Shown here: piece by piece, positions 31,827 through 41,458 of the stretch | How positions within the stretch are numbered: position 1 is the stretch's first letter | How the letters are laid out: each line of letters opens with the position of its first letter | Assembly: GCA_963823945.1 (NCBI GenBank) | Contig: CAWGNK010000005.1 | Location: 124,001-188,000, forward strand | Direction: 5' to 3' | Source of the DNA: Bog-793 sp963823945 | GTDB lineage: Bacteria; Actinomycetota; Acidimicrobiia; Acidimicrobiales; Bog-793 | Length of the DNA: 64,000 nt | Notes under the pieces: model-generated | The model's database searches: none | What the model was told of the DNA's origin: nothing | The model's input: only the letters and a program-made list of their open reading frames with translations | Program-made: the position numbers and the translations under genes

Positions 31827-34295
31827 TCAGACGACGATGTTGACGAGGTTCGGAGCGCGCACGATGACGCGGCGCGGTGACCTGCCCTCGAGGATCTCCG
31901 TGACCTTGGCCGAGGCGAGGGCGAGTGCCGTCGCCTCGTCCTCGCCGATCGACGCCTCGACGAGGATCCGGTCGCGCAGCTTGCCGTTGGTCTGCACGAT
32001 CATCGTCACTTTCTCCTCGACGAGGAACGCCGGGTCGGCGACCGGCCAGGATTCTTCGTGGACGTGGCCACCGTGGCGTCGCTCCCAGGCCTCGGCGGCG
32101 AGGTGGGGTGCCATCGGCGCGAGCAGCTTGAGCAATGTGTCGACCGATTCGTCGACCGCGGCATGATCGGCGCCGAGGGGCAGCGCGCGGTAGATCGCGT
32201 TGGTGAGTTCCATCAGCGCCGAGACGGCCGTGTTGAACTCGTAACGGCCGAGGTCGGTCGTGATCGAGTCGATCGCGCGGTGAGTCGCGCGCCGCAGCTC
32301 GTCGGCCGCCCTCGTCGCCTCGGTGCCCACGCCAGCCGTCCCGCCGGTCTCGTCCTCGTCGGGGACGGCGAGGCGCCAGACGCGCCGCAGGTAGCGGGCG
32401 CAGCCCTCGATCATCTCGTCCGACTGGGGAGTCCAGTCGAAGTCGTCGACCGGGGGCGCGACGAAGAGGTGGAAAAGGCGCAGCGCGTCGGCGCCGACCG
32501 ATCTGAAGTACTCGTCGGGCGAGATGACGTTGCCTTTCGACTTCGACATCGCGCTGCCACCGAGCCTGATCATCCCCTGGCAGAACAGTTGCGTGAACGG
32601 CTCGCGGATCTCCGGCGGCGCGAGGCCGAGGTCGCCGAGCGCCCGCGTGTAGAAGCGGGCGTAGAGCAGGTGCAAGATGGCGTGGGTGATGCCGCCGATG
32701 TACTGGTCGACGGGCATGAAATGCCGGGCCGAGGCCATGTCGACCGGTTCGTCGTGGTCCCGCGGCGAGCAGAGCCGCATGAAATACCAGGACGAGTCGA
32801 CGAAGGTGTCCATCGTGTCGGTCTCGCGGGTCGCCGGCCCGCCACAGGCGGGGCAGGTCGCCTCGAGGAACGCCTTGTGGTGCTTGAGCGGCGACTCCCC
32901 GGTCGGGAGGAACTCGACGTCCTCGGGCAGGAGCACCGGGAGGTCGGCCTCGGCGACGGGGACGATCCCGTCGACCGGGCAGTACACGACCGGGATCGGG
33001 CATCCCCAGTAGCGCTGTCGGCTGATCAGCCAGTCCCGCAGCCGGTACTGCACCGAGCGTTCGCCGATGCCCCCGGCCACCAGCCACTCGGTGGCGCTTT
33101 CCTTGGCCGTGTCCACGTCGAGCCCGTCGAGGAAACCGCTGTTGATCTTGGTGCCCGGTCCGGACCAGGCCTCGCCGGTGAAGTCCGGCGGGGGGGCGAC
33201 GGTGCGCACGACCGGCAGAGAGTGGGCGACGGCGAAGTCGTGGTCGCGCTGGTCCTCGGCCGGGACCGCCATGATCGCCCCGGTGCCGTAGGTGGCGATC
33301 ACGTAGTCGGCGACGTAGATGGGCACCGGCTCGTTCGTGAACGGGTTGATGCAACGGCTCCCGGTGTAGGCACCGCGCTTCTCGAGCGAGACGTCGGATT
33401 CCATCCGCTGCCGGTCGGACTCCGACGCCGCCGTCCGGCACAGCCGGGTGACGGCGGCGGCGTTCTCGGGGGTGGTGAGCTCGGCGACGAGGGGATGCTC
33501 CGGAGCGAGGACGACGTAGGTGATGCCGAACCCGGTGTCCGCCCGCGTCGTGAAGACCTCGATGGTGGCGCCGGGGTGGTCCTCGACCTGGAGGCGGATG
33601 AGCACCCCCTCGGAGCGGCCGATCCAGTTGCGTTGCATCGTCTTCACCCGCTCGGGCCAGTCGAGCGAGTCGAGGGCGGCGAGGATCTCGTCGGCGTACT
33701 TCGTGATCCGGAGGAACCACTGCTCGAGGAGCCGGTGCTCGACGACGTCGCCGGACCGCTCGCAGGTTCCGTCGGCGAGCACCTGCTCGTTGGCGAGCAC
33801 GGTCTGGCAGCCGGGGCACCAGTTCACCGGCGCCTCGCGTCGGTAGGCGAGGCCGGCCGCGAGGAGCCGCAGGAAGATGAGCTGGTTGAAGCGCATGTAG
33901 TCGGGGTCGTGGCTCCGCACCTCGCGGCGCCAGTCGTAGACGGCGCCGAGCCGGAGCACGCTCGCCCGCAACTCGGCGATGCGCGCCTCGGTGTACTCGC
34001 GCGGATGCTTCGCCCCGCCCTTGATTGCGGCGTTCTCGGCCGGCAGCCCGAACGAGTCGAACCCGAACGGCGAGAGCACGGCGTGCCCCTGCATCGTCCG
34101 GAACCGGACGAGTACGTCACCGAAGGTGTAGTTGCGGACGTGGCCCTGGTGGGCGGGCCCGCTCGGGTACGGGTACATCGACAGCACGTAGTAGGGAGGG
34201 CGCGGGTCGTCGAGGTCGACCTCGTAGGTGCCCTCTTCGGCCCAACGCCTCTGCCAGCGGGGTTCCGCCTCTTCGAAGTCGTAGTTCGCCCTCAT
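31827..34295 (-). CDS. leuS: Leucyl-tRNA synthetase
   Basis: Class I synthetase that charges tRNA-Leu; 822 aa, full length. ATG 34295 begins MRANYDFEEAEPRWQRRW. The HIGH-type motif is YPYPSGPAHQGHVRNYTFGD (HQGH near 49-52), the editing domain includes the conserved TRADTGFGITYVVLAPEHPL and GTGAIMAVPAEDQRD regions, the zinc-type insert is in CPACGG and the KMSKS motif is SAMSKSKGNVISPDEY near 578. The C-terminal anticodon and tRNA-binding domains are present. No frameshift. Confidence 0.97.
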   Translation of the reverse strand: MRANYDFEEAEPRWQRRWAEEGTYEVDLDDPRPPYYVLSMYPYPSGPAHQGHVRNYTFGDVLVRFRTMQGHAVLSPFGFDSFGLPAENAAIKGGAKHPREYTEARIAELRASVLRLGAVYDWRREVRSHDPDYMRFNQLIFLRLLAAGLAYRREAPVNWCPGCQTVLANEQVLADGTCERSGDVVEHRLLEQWFLRITKYADEILAALDSLDWPERVKTMQRNWIGRSEGVLIRLQVEDHPGATIEVFTTRADTGFGITYVVLAPEHPLVAELTTPENAAAVTRLCRTAASESDRQRMESDVSLEKRGAYTGSRCINPFTNEPVPIYVADYVIATYGTGAIMAVPAEDQRDHDFAVAHSLPVVRTVAPPPDFTGEAWSGPGTKINSGFLDGLDVDTAKESATEWLVAGGIGERSVQYRLRDWLISRQRYWGCPIPVVYCPVDGIVPVAEADLPVLLPEDVEFLPTGESPLKHHKAFLEATCPACGGPATRETDTMDTFVDSSWYFMRLCSPRDHDEPVDMASARHFMPVDQYIGGITHAILHLLYARFYTRALGDLGLAPPEIREPFTQLFCQGMIRLGGSAMSKSKGNVISPDEYFRSVGADALRLFHLFVAPPVDDFDWTPQSDEMIEGCARYLRRVWRLAVPDEDETGGTAGVGTEATRAADELRRATHRAIDSITTDLGRYEFNTAVSALMELTNAIYRALPLGADHAAVDESVDTLLKLLAPMAPHLAAEAWERRHGGHVHEESWPVADPAFLVEEKVTMIVQTNGKLRDRILVEASIGEDEATALALASAKVTEILEGRSPRRVIVRAPNLVNIVV

Positions 34296-34618
34296 AGGAG
34301 CCAAACACTACCGAGCCGGAAAGGACCCCTCGCCCGAGTGGCCCGGCGCCCGACACGCACGAATCGGTGCGCACCGAGGTGCCGGCCCTTCGACATACGC
34401 CGGAACCCGGCGACCGGCCGGGGCCCCGGCGAGTCCGGCGGGACATTGCGGGTCCTCCGGCAACCCGCCGAGATCATGTGGGCAGGATCTTGAGAGGAGG
34501 TGGTGCCCGCCGCGGCCTACAATCGCAGTTCGCCGGCATCGCCGACGACTCGGGTGGCGGGTCACGAGCCGGGGAGGCAACAGACGTAGGCGTCGAACAA
34601 GCAGGTAAGCAAACTCTC
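34296..34618. other. Region between leuS and tRNA-Ala
   Basis: 323 bases with no protein gene. It must hold the leuS promoter (minus) and the tRNA promoter (plus). TACAAT at 34518-34523 is a possible -10 for the tRNA, about 95 bases before it. TTGAGA at 34490-34495 is 22 bases further up, too far for a normal -35. An AGAGGAGGTGGT string at 34493-34504 resembles a ribosome-binding site but no ORF of note follows. Confidence 0.45.
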
Positions 34619-34692
34619 GGGGGCGTAGCTCAGTTGGTAGAGCGCTTGACTGGCAGTCAAGAGGTTCGCGGGTTCGAATCCCGTCGCCTCCA
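34619..34692 (+). tRNA. tRNA-Ala, anticodon GGC
   Basis: 74 bases, full cloverleaf. Acceptor GGGGGCG pairs with CGCCTCC and contains the alanine identity pair G3-U70. D-arm GCTC/GAGC with AGTTGGTA loop, anticodon stem CTTGA/TCAAG with loop CTGGCAG (anticodon GGC, reading GCC and GCU), T-arm GCGGG/CCCGT with loop TTCGAAT. Discriminator base A at 34692. The 3' CCA is not encoded (CCG follows). An IS-like end begins five bases further on. Confidence 0.97.
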
Positions 34693-34697
34693 CCGAA

Positions 34698-35000
34698 TGG
34701 CCTGTATCCCATTTAGTGGACCACGTCTCATGACGACGTGGCCTGGGGTTCGGGCGAGTGTAGGTCTTCGAATTCGCTCGGGGTGAGGTAGCCCAACGCG
34801 CTGTGCCGACGGACTTGGTTGTAGAAGTGCTCGATGTAATCCGCGATGGCGATGGCGAGCTCGAGCTTGGTCCGGCGTCGTTGGCGGTCGAGAGCTCGAC
34901 CTGCATCGAGCCCCAGAAGGACTCCATGGGGGGCCGTGGCGGTCGCCAACGGTGCCCATGGAACTCACGGGGCCGAGGCGCCGGAGGTTCTCGAACACCC
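34698..35000 (-). mobile_element. Remnant of an IS3-family insertion sequence (orfB C-terminus)
   Basis: Minus-strand pieces match the end of IS3-type transposase OrfB in order: FENLRRLGPVSSMGTVGD near 34995-34942, ESFWGSMQVEL near 34925-34893, then after a one-base loss RQRRRTKLELAIAIADYIE, HFYNQVRRHSALGYLTPSEF and stop at 34728. The catalytic DDE region is largely missing (the PYDNA block reads as RHGPP). A terminal sequence TGGCCTGTATCCCATTTAGT starts at 34698, five bases from the tRNA end, and looks like an IS3 inverted-repeat end. No second end is seen. The element is dead. Confidence 0.75.
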
Positions 35001-35041
35001 ACACACCACCTCCGCATTGGAAGGGCGGCGACCACCAGTTG

Positions 35042-35284
35042 AGTCCGGTCACCGTTCATCGCGCCTATCGGGACTTCGAGAACGAAGGCGTGGTCGAAGA
35101 CCGTCCGGATCTCGGAACCTGAGTCCCGGCCGCCGCGTCCTCCCGGGTGACCGCGGAAGATCGCAACGTGCTGCTCGAGGAGTCCCGGAAGTCGGCCGGA
35201 CGAGCTCGCCGAGCGGGCATCGACGGCGAGGGCTTCGCGCCGCTCGTCGTCACGGTGCCTAGCCAGGACGTCCCTGCCCGATGA
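35042..35284 (+). pseudogene. GntR-family (YtrA-type) regulator fragment
   Basis: In one frame, SPVTVHRAYRDFENEGVVED and RPDLGT match the end of the winged helix of GntR/YtrA regulators, then an in-frame TGA at 35120-35122 interrupts, and the same frame continues with VTAEDRNVLLEESRKSAGR and ARRAGIDGEGFAPLV, which fits the short C-terminal helix region of that family, to a stop at 35282-35284. The N-terminal half of the DNA-binding domain is missing and the fragment abuts the IS3 remnant. Non-functional. Confidence 0.6.
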
Positions 35285-35431
35285 GCGAAGGTGTCGTGCA
35301 CCCGAACCGGTTTGCGGTCAATTCTCCTTATATTCGACTTTCGTTGACAGGTGGCGATTCGCATCAATGGGATTCGTGCGCTGCCAGGACTCGGTGCTCA
35401 CCTCTTCGGCGCCGAGAAAGGGGGGATTGCA

Positions 35432-36088
35432 ATGGTTAGGAAGCGGCTAGCAATCGTGCTGACCGCGGGACTTTTTCTCGCTGGCCTAATTGGGGTGACC
35501 GCGGCATCTGGCTCGACCGGGAGTACTGGCACGACTGGGAGCACGGGGCCCTCGACGCGGACCTGGACAATGGTCTTCGGCAGTTCAGGAAACGTGGGTG
35601 CGAACGGCGTTGGTTCAGTCCTGCCGTACCAGTGTGAGCTGTATGGCGTCGGGGACTACATCCCGTCGGCCTCGTGTCCGGGATTGCTGAACACGCCATA
35701 TGAGTTGACGGAGACGCCGATTGCCGCGACCTCCGGCTACTTCACGTACTTCACGGTGACGACGACGAAGCCGGCTCCCACGACCGGCGGCAACCGGATC
35801 GTCTTCTCGATCCGGCTGTGCCAGTCCGCCACTGGTGTGTGTGCTCCTGGTGGCGGCATCACGACCGCCCGCTGTTCGCCTGCCCCTGGGTCCAACACCT
35901 GCAGTTGGACTGGGTTGCTCAAGTTCAACCAGTGGGTGCCGTCAGGTGCCACGCACGAAGCGAACCCGCTCGTACGCGACGAGGGCCTCATCGACATCGT
36001 CGCTTCTAGGGGCTGCAGCTCCACGTGTCCGAAGGGCACGTACAACCCAGGCAATGTTTCATGGAGCGCCGCATACGCGGTGAAGTAA
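35432..36088 (+). CDS. Small secreted protein with Gly-Ser-Thr repeat, function unknown
   Basis: 218 aa. ATG 35432 follows an AAGGGGGG site. A signal peptide (KRLAIVLTAGLFLAGLIGVTAASG) is followed by GSTGSTGTTGSTGPSTRTW, a short Gly-X-Thr/Ser run similar in style to the collagen-like proteins nearby. The rest has eight cysteines (for example YQCELYGVGD, SASCPG, RLCQSATGVC, RCSPAPGSNTCSW, GCSSTCPKGTY), suggesting a disulfide-bonded extracellular domain. GC content is lower than in the flanking genes, consistent with acquisition. No family recognised. Confidence 0.65.
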   Translation: MVRKRLAIVLTAGLFLAGLIGVTAASGSTGSTGTTGSTGPSTRTWTMVFGSSGNVGANGVGSVLPYQCELYGVGDYIPSASCPGLLNTPYELTETPIAATSGYFTYFTVTTTKPAPTTGGNRIVFSIRLCQSATGVCAPGGGITTARCSPAPGSNTCSWTGLLKFNQWVPSGATHEANPLVRDEGLIDIVASRGCSSTCPKGTYNPGNVSWSAAYAVK

Positions 36089-36475
36089 CCATCCGGACTG
36101 TCGGCACGACGGCTCGAGAAGCACCGACGTGGTGCGAACCCAGGGTCCACGTGTGCCGATGATGCGTCTGGTCGCTGCCCCGGTCACCGGAGAGAGTCGG
36201 TGTCCGGGGCAGCGACGCGCCATGCGACCGGCGATGGCGATCGCCGTTCCGGGTTCGACCTAGCGATTTCAGGTTGTTCCTTTCGGGGGATTGCGTTTCC
36301 CCTGACACGCTCGCGAGGATCGTGGATCCTCCGTCGGATGCCTCAGCGAACAAGAACGTCGCGGCACGTGTCGGTCGCAGTGCTCGACGGCCAGATCGCC
36401 GACGTCCGGGACGTGGCCTCTCCCATGCTCGGCCCCTTGCGCGAGGTGCTCGGCTCCTGACGGGGCGGGCTGGCC
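36089..36475. other. Gene-poor region with a long hairpin
   Basis: 387 bases. Apart from the hairpin at 36171-36216, there is an open frame 36200-36460 ending in VSVAVLDGQIADVRDVASPM that I cannot match to any family and that overlaps the hairpin. It may be another element remnant. No promoter is convincing. Confidence 0.4.
36171..36216 (+). terminator. 46-base hairpin downstream of the secreted protein gene
   Basis: Outer arms GTCGCTGCCCCGG (36171-36183) and CCGGGGCAGCGAC (36204-36216) are exact complements. Inside, after a T-T mismatch, CACCG (36185-36189) pairs with CGGTG (36198-36202) around an 8-base loop. It starts 83 bases past the stop at 36088. Stability is very high. A terminator is the simplest view, though no T-tract is present. 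Confidence 0.6.
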
Positions 36476-37246
36476 CTAGTGGCCGGCGTCCCCGGGGTGG
36501 AGCGGGGTCACCTCGAGGTAGCGGTAGTGCCGCAGGCCCATTCTCTCCAGCCGGTACTGCGCGGTCGTGCGCAGGACGCCGAGCCCGTAGGCGATGGAGC
36601 GGCGGAGATTGATCGAGGAGGAGTCGTGGGCGTAGCGGGTCGGGCACGACAGCTCGCCGATCCGGGCCCCGGCGGTGAGGGCCTGGGCGATGATCTGGTT
36701 GTCGAAGACGAAGTCGTCGCTGTTTTCCTCGTAGGGGATCGCGGCGAGCAGCTCGCGGCTGAAAGCCCGCAGCCCCGTGTGATACTCGGAGAGCTTCTGG
36801 TGGGTGACGAGGTTCTCCGCGGCGGTGAGGAAGCGGTTGGCGAGGTACTTGTAGCGCGGCATTCCCTCGGCGACGGGGTTCTGCGCGAGGATCCTGGAAC
36901 CGAGCACGAGGTCGTAGGGGCCGTAGGCGATCATCGCCGCCAGGGCCGGGACGAGGAGCGGGGAGTACTGGTAGTCGGGATGGACCATGACGACGATGTC
37001 GGCCCCGAGCCCGAGGGCCGTGGCGTAGCAGGACTTCTGGTTCCCCCCGTAGCCGCGGACGTGCGGGTGGCGGACGATCCGCAGCTCGAGGGAACTCGCG
37101 ACCGGGATCGTGTCGTCGGTGGAGGCGTCGTCGACCAACACGAGCTCGTCGACGAGGGAGCGGTCGATCTCGGCGACGGTGCGGGCCAGCGTCGGCCCGG
37201 CGTTGTAGGCCGGCAGCACGATGGCGACGCGGCGGCCGTTGAGCAC
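36476..37246 (-). CDS. Family 2 glycosyltransferase (polyprenol-phosphate sugar synthase-like)
   Basis: 256 aa GT-A enzyme that probably loads a sugar from a nucleotide donor onto a polyprenyl phosphate or an outer-layer acceptor. The nucleotide site is AIVLPAYNAGPTLARTV then ELVLVDDASTDDT (near 34-46). RGYGGNQKSCYATALGLGAD and the metal-site region MVHPDYQYSP follow, then LVLGSRILAQNPVAEGMPRYKYLANRF. The HTGLRAFSRELL segment is typical of DPM1/DesVII-like cytoplasmic GT2s without membrane spans. Start GTG 37246 lies only 6 bases from the ATG of the divergent membrane gene. Such enzymes feed GT-C transferases, several of which are nearby. Confidence 0.85.
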   Translation of the reverse strand: MLNGRRVAIVLPAYNAGPTLARTVAEIDRSLVDELVLVDDASTDDTIPVASSLELRIVRHPHVRGYGGNQKSCYATALGLGADIVVMVHPDYQYSPLLVPALAAMIAYGPYDLVLGSRILAQNPVAEGMPRYKYLANRFLTAAENLVTHQKLSEYHTGLRAFSRELLAAIPYEENSDDFVFDNQIIAQALTAGARIGELSCPTRYAHDSSSINLRRSIAYGLGVLRTTAQYRLERMGLRHYRYLEVTPLHPGDAGH

Positions 37247-37252
37247 CGGGCG

Positions 37253-39133
37253 ATGGTAACCGGGGCGGGGCGCGAAGGGCTTATCGGACGGGTGGCGGAG
37301 GTGCTCGCCCTTCTCGCCTCGCCCGGCATCTTCTACGTCGTCCTGCGGCTCCGGGGGATGGCCCCAGTCCAACTTCCCGACCCGAGCATGCACACGACCT
37401 ACATCATCGACCCCCGCGACATCCTCACCCGCTATGCGGCGGTGTTCGCCCAGACGGCCCGCCTGCGTGAGGCGGCGCGGGTCGGCTTCCTCGTGCCGGC
37501 GCGGACCGCCTACCTTCTCTTCGGGGCGGTCGGGGGCTTCTTCGTGTGGCGCTACGTCCTCGCGCTTGTCGCGGTCGTGCCCCTCTACGTGCTGCTGAAG
37601 CGCCTCTACGGCCGCTGGGCGGGCTTCGCCGCGGTGGCCGTCGTGATGGCGAGCCCCGTCTTCGTCACCGCCTGGGGGACGGACTACCCGGACTCGGCGG
37701 CGATCTCGTACCTCACCGGAGCGCTCTGCGCGCTCGCCATGCCGGCGACGCCCCGCCGCCGGGTCTGGTGGCTGCTTCTCGCCGGGAGCCTGCTCGCCCT
37801 GGCCGTCTGGTCGCACATGGCGACGGTGCCGCTCGGCGCGGCGATGGTCGTCGCCTACGCGGCGGTGAGACTGGCCCGTTCCCGGGACCACCTCGCCCGC
37901 GACACCGCCGTCGGGGCCGGTGCGGCCCTCGCCGTGACGGGACTGCTCTCCCTTTTCTCCTGGATGCTGATCGGCCAGGCGAACTTCTGGACGCCGACCT
38001 GGCAGGCCGTCCGCTACCTCGACACCCCCGTCCAGGAGCGGCTCTGGCACTCGGCGAACTGGCACTGGGTCCTCTACGACCCCTGGCTGCTCGTCCCGCC
38101 GGCCGTGCTCGTCGCCTTCGTCGTCGTCTTCGCCCGGCGCGCGAGCAAGGTCGGAACCCCGCAGCTCGTCGTCGGGCTGGCGAGCCTGCTGGCGTTCGGC
38201 GTCGCGGCGGCGCTGCAGTTCGCCGGCCACGTGCAGATGCTGGAGATGGCTTACTTCTCGTCGATGCTGTGGTCGTTCGTCGCCGTGCTGGCCGCCCTGA
38301 CACTCGCCGAGCTGGCGGCGCCCTTCGTCGCGCTGGCCGGACCGTCGCACCGGCGGCGTGGCGCGAGCCGCGGGCCTTGGAGCGAGGTGCCGGCGATCTT
38401 GCGTCACGCCCTGCCGCTCGCCCTCCTCGTCGCCGTCGCCCTCGCCTACGAGGCGGACCCCCACGTCCCGGCGATGCGGCTCGACGCCTGGGGCGCCGTC
38501 GTGGCCGCCATCGTCGTGGCCGCGGCGCTCGTCTGGCGCCTCGGCCAGGGAATCGCTGTCCGCGGCGGGCACCGCAGGCGGGCGGGGACGCTGCGCGCCG
38601 CCGCGGGCCTCCTCGTCTTGGTCTTGATCACCGGGGCCTCGCTCGTCGTCACGGTGGCGCCGGAGGTGTCGCACCGGGTGCTGCCGAACACCTCGATTGG
38701 AGACAAGCCGACGGCGTATGCGGGCGCGCTCGGCGGCAGCGACACCACAGAGGTCGACGTGTACCAGGTCACCTCGGAGCTGCCGGGCTTCGTCGGGCAT
38801 GCCGCCTATCCGGGGGAGCAGCTCCTCATGTGGTGGCCCGAGAAGGAACTCGGCGCCCTGATCGAGCCCATCGGGATCTTCCACGCCGGGTTCAACGGGG
38901 TCGGTGGCCCGTTCCCCAACCTCATCTCCTTGGGCGCGCACGAGATCGAGTACCGGCGGCCGGCGCAGATCCTGCTCATGAGCACGACCGGTGACGATTT
39001 CCTGCGGGCGGTGGAGTGGCTCCAGCCCTACCGGCCGGACACCGTCCGCACGGCGGTGCTCTCCGACGGGACCTACCACCTGCACGTCTGGCTGATCGAT
39101 CTCGGCCGGTACCGGCGCGGGCCGGCGAAGTAA
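37253..39133 (+). CDS. Polytopic membrane protein, GT-C glycosyltransferase-like
   Basis: About 626 aa if ATG 37253 is used (GTG 37292 also possible). Residues 10-520 hold about 11-12 hydrophobic spans with an early extracytoplasmic loop (MHTTYIIDPRDILTRY) in the place where GT-C enzymes bear acidic catalytic residues; FVTAWGTDYPDSAAISY is a second loop. The C-terminal 150 residues are outside the membrane (LPGFVGHAAYPGEQLLMWWP, LQPYRPDTVRTAVLSDGTYH). The layout matches ArnT/PMT-like proteins, but no diagnostic motif settles the family. Divergent from the GT2 gene and likely its user. Confidence 0.65.
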   Translation: MVTGAGREGLIGRVAEVLALLASPGIFYVVLRLRGMAPVQLPDPSMHTTYIIDPRDILTRYAAVFAQTARLREAARVGFLVPARTAYLLFGAVGGFFVWRYVLALVAVVPLYVLLKRLYGRWAGFAAVAVVMASPVFVTAWGTDYPDSAAISYLTGALCALAMPATPRRRVWWLLLAGSLLALAVWSHMATVPLGAAMVVAYAAVRLARSRDHLARDTAVGAGAALAVTGLLSLFSWMLIGQANFWTPTWQAVRYLDTPVQERLWHSANWHWVLYDPWLLVPPAVLVAFVVVFARRASKVGTPQLVVGLASLLAFGVAAALQFAGHVQMLEMAYFSSMLWSFVAVLAALTLAELAAPFVALAGPSHRRRGASRGPWSEVPAILRHALPLALLVAVALAYEADPHVPAMRLDAWGAVVAAIVVAAALVWRLGQGIAVRGGHRRRAGTLRAAAGLLVLVLITGASLVVTVAPEVSHRVLPNTSIGDKPTAYAGALGGSDTTEVDVYQVTSELPGFVGHAAYPGEQLLMWWPEKELGALIEPIGIFHAGFNGVGGPFPNLISLGAHEIEYRRPAQILLMSTTGDDFLRAVEWLQPYRPDTVRTAVLSDGTYHLHVWLIDLGRYRRGPAK

Positions 39134-39158
39134 TCCGGCAGGAACCCTCGCGGGCCCG

Positions 39159-41458
39159 TCAGCCGGCCTTGGCGCCGCCGGCCCGCTTGCGGAGCGCACC
39201 ACCGAACGCGCGGACCAGCTGCTCGCGACGCGGCCAGAGCCACGGGCCACAGCCGAGGGCGAGCGCGACGAGCAGCGCGAGGACGAACAGCTCCGGGTAG
39301 AAAGAGAACGCCTGGTACGAGAACACGACGACGTGCCGTCCCGGGCCGACCCGGACCCCGACGAAAGCCGGGGCGATCATCTCGGTCGGCGCCGGCCTGC
39401 CGTCGACCGTTGCGGTCCAGCCGGGGTCGTACGTCACCTTGAGCAGGACGACGGAGGTCCGGCGCACCTGGACGACAGCCGCGGCCTGGCCCTCGGCGAG
39501 ATCCTCGGTGTCGGCGACGACGCTGCCCGGCTGGGTCCCGTGGGCCTCTCCCGGGGCGAGCGTCGGCGCCGCGGCGGCTCGGCTCCCAAACTCGACCACC
39601 GGATAGAGGTGCGCGCCCGCGAGGTTGGACCGCACGAACGTTGCCGAGTCGGCGCCCATGTGCGACTTGGTCTCGTGCAGCGGCGGGCCGTAGGTGTCGA
39701 CGACCTGGATGTATCCGTTGTGCGGGAGCTCCCAGAGCTGGTAGGGACCCGACTTCTTCAGGAACAGCGCGCCCCGCGGCGCCTTGTGACCCGCAGGGAG
39801 GATGACAAAACGCACACCGAAGAGCGCATAGTCAGCCGGGACTTGGTCGTCGAAGTACGCCTCGGGGTCGCTCATCAGTGAGGCGGTGCGGTTCGTGAAG
39901 CCGACCTCGTCCACCTGGTCGACCGAGAGGTACTCGGAGACCGGCACCCAGCCGACGTGGAAACGCGAACCCCATCCCCAGAACGACATGCCGGCGTAGA
40001 CGCGTCCCCCCCGATCTGGTTGACCGTGGCGACCAGCGTGTCGACCTCGGACTGCGCCCGTGAGTACTCGCGTTGCGTGGCGATCAGCGTGGCGTCCGCC
40101 GAGTCGGTCGCGACGATCTCCGTCCACATCGGTGCGGTGGCTCCCACGGTCAGGCCGAAGACAAGGATCCAGCCGACCACCGGGCGCCAGCCGGGCGAGA
40201 GCCACTTCTCGGTCCCGTCCGGGAACACGAGGCGCGCGCCGGCCAGGGTGAGCCGTCCCACCACGACCGCCCCGATGCCGGCGAAGAAGATGCCGCTCAG
40301 CTGGACCCCGATGATGAACCGCCGGGTGAAGATGTCGCTGCTCCCTGGCAGCAGGTGGTAGAGGGAGTGCCAGGTCACCGGCCCGAAGAACAGCAGCAGG
40401 CTGACGACAAAGACGAGCACGAGCGCCCGCCCCTTCGTGTCTCGCCGCCACCGGACCAGGCAGGCGACGAAACCGATGGCGGCGAGAATCGTGATGACCG
40501 GGATCCGCCCGTGGTCGAAGATCTGCCCGGTGAACAGCCAGCTCATGACGCGCCGCGCGCCGTAGGAACGGACGTCGGGACCCTGTTGCAGGAACTCGTC
40601 GATCGAGGCCCAGCCTCGGTAGATGACCAACGGGACGATCGCCCACGCGACGAGGCAGAAGCCGCCGGCACCGACGACGACGGCCCGCTTGATCCGCTCG
40701 ACGAGTCGGGACGGCCGGACGAGCACCCAGAGCACGACCGGGATGAAGGCGAGATAGCCGGTCTCGAAATGGAACGCCGTGGTCAAGGCGATGAACAGCG
40801 CGGCGGGCAGGTAATTGCGGCCGTCGTTGATCGCGCGCCACGAGAACGCCCAGGCGAATGGGAGCGTCCACATCGCCCAGGCCTGCGACCAGACCCCGTA
40901 GCCCTTCCAGAGATAGGCGATCTGTTCGTAGCCGACGCCGGTAGCGCTGACGACGAAGGAAGCCACCAACGCCGCGAACGCCGATTCCCAGCGGGACCAG
41001 CCGAATACCCTGCCGGCGAGGTAGACGGCGATCGGCCAGCCGACGACGAGAAGGTACAGCGACAGGCCGAACGCCCGGTTGGCGCCGATCACGGTCCCCA
41101 ACAGTCCGGTGAGCATCGCGCCGAGGCTCTGATAGTGGAGAAACACCGGGGACCCGAGACTGAGGAAGGGGAACCATCCGTCGAGGGGGAAATGGCCGGC
41201 CCGGAACTGGGTGGTCGCGTACCGCACCATCTCCGAGTGGAACGCCGAATCGTTCAGGCGGGTGACATACGTGATTTCGGATCGCAGCTCGATCGCGCTG
41301 AGCACGATGGGCGCGATCACCAGGCCGATCGGGCCGAGACGCGCGAACCACGAATTGCCTCCGTGGGCATTCGCCCCGACGCGACCCGAAGGCTTGGCCG
41401 GTTGGCTCTGGTGAGGGGTCAGCCGACGGAGGAGACGGGTGGCTCTCGTACTGGTCAT
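39159..41458 (-). CDS. Large polytopic membrane protein, GT-C-like, interrupted at a G7 tract
   Basis: About 766 aa when the two frames are joined; start ATG 41458 (weak ribosome site). Frame 1 has about 12 membrane spans (SYLYLLVVGWPIAVYLAG-type helices, LVLVFVVSLLLFFGPVTWHS, VVGWILVFGLTVGATAPMW) and the loop LNDSAFHSEMVRYATTQFRA after the first span. At 40012-40018 a run of seven G (minus strand) changes the frame; the second frame continues RVYAGMSFWGWGSRFHVGW and an external beta-rich domain ending in one last span and a basic tail. Reading through needs five or eight G. Could be an error or a phase-variable switch. Family: similar to membrane proteins annotated as 6-pyruvoyl-tetrahydropterin-synthase-related, function unknown. 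Confidence 0.65.

Noticed and set aside
36200..36460. 86-codon open frame downstream of the secreted protein
   Set aside because: No family resemblance, no ribosome site, and it begins inside a strong hairpin.
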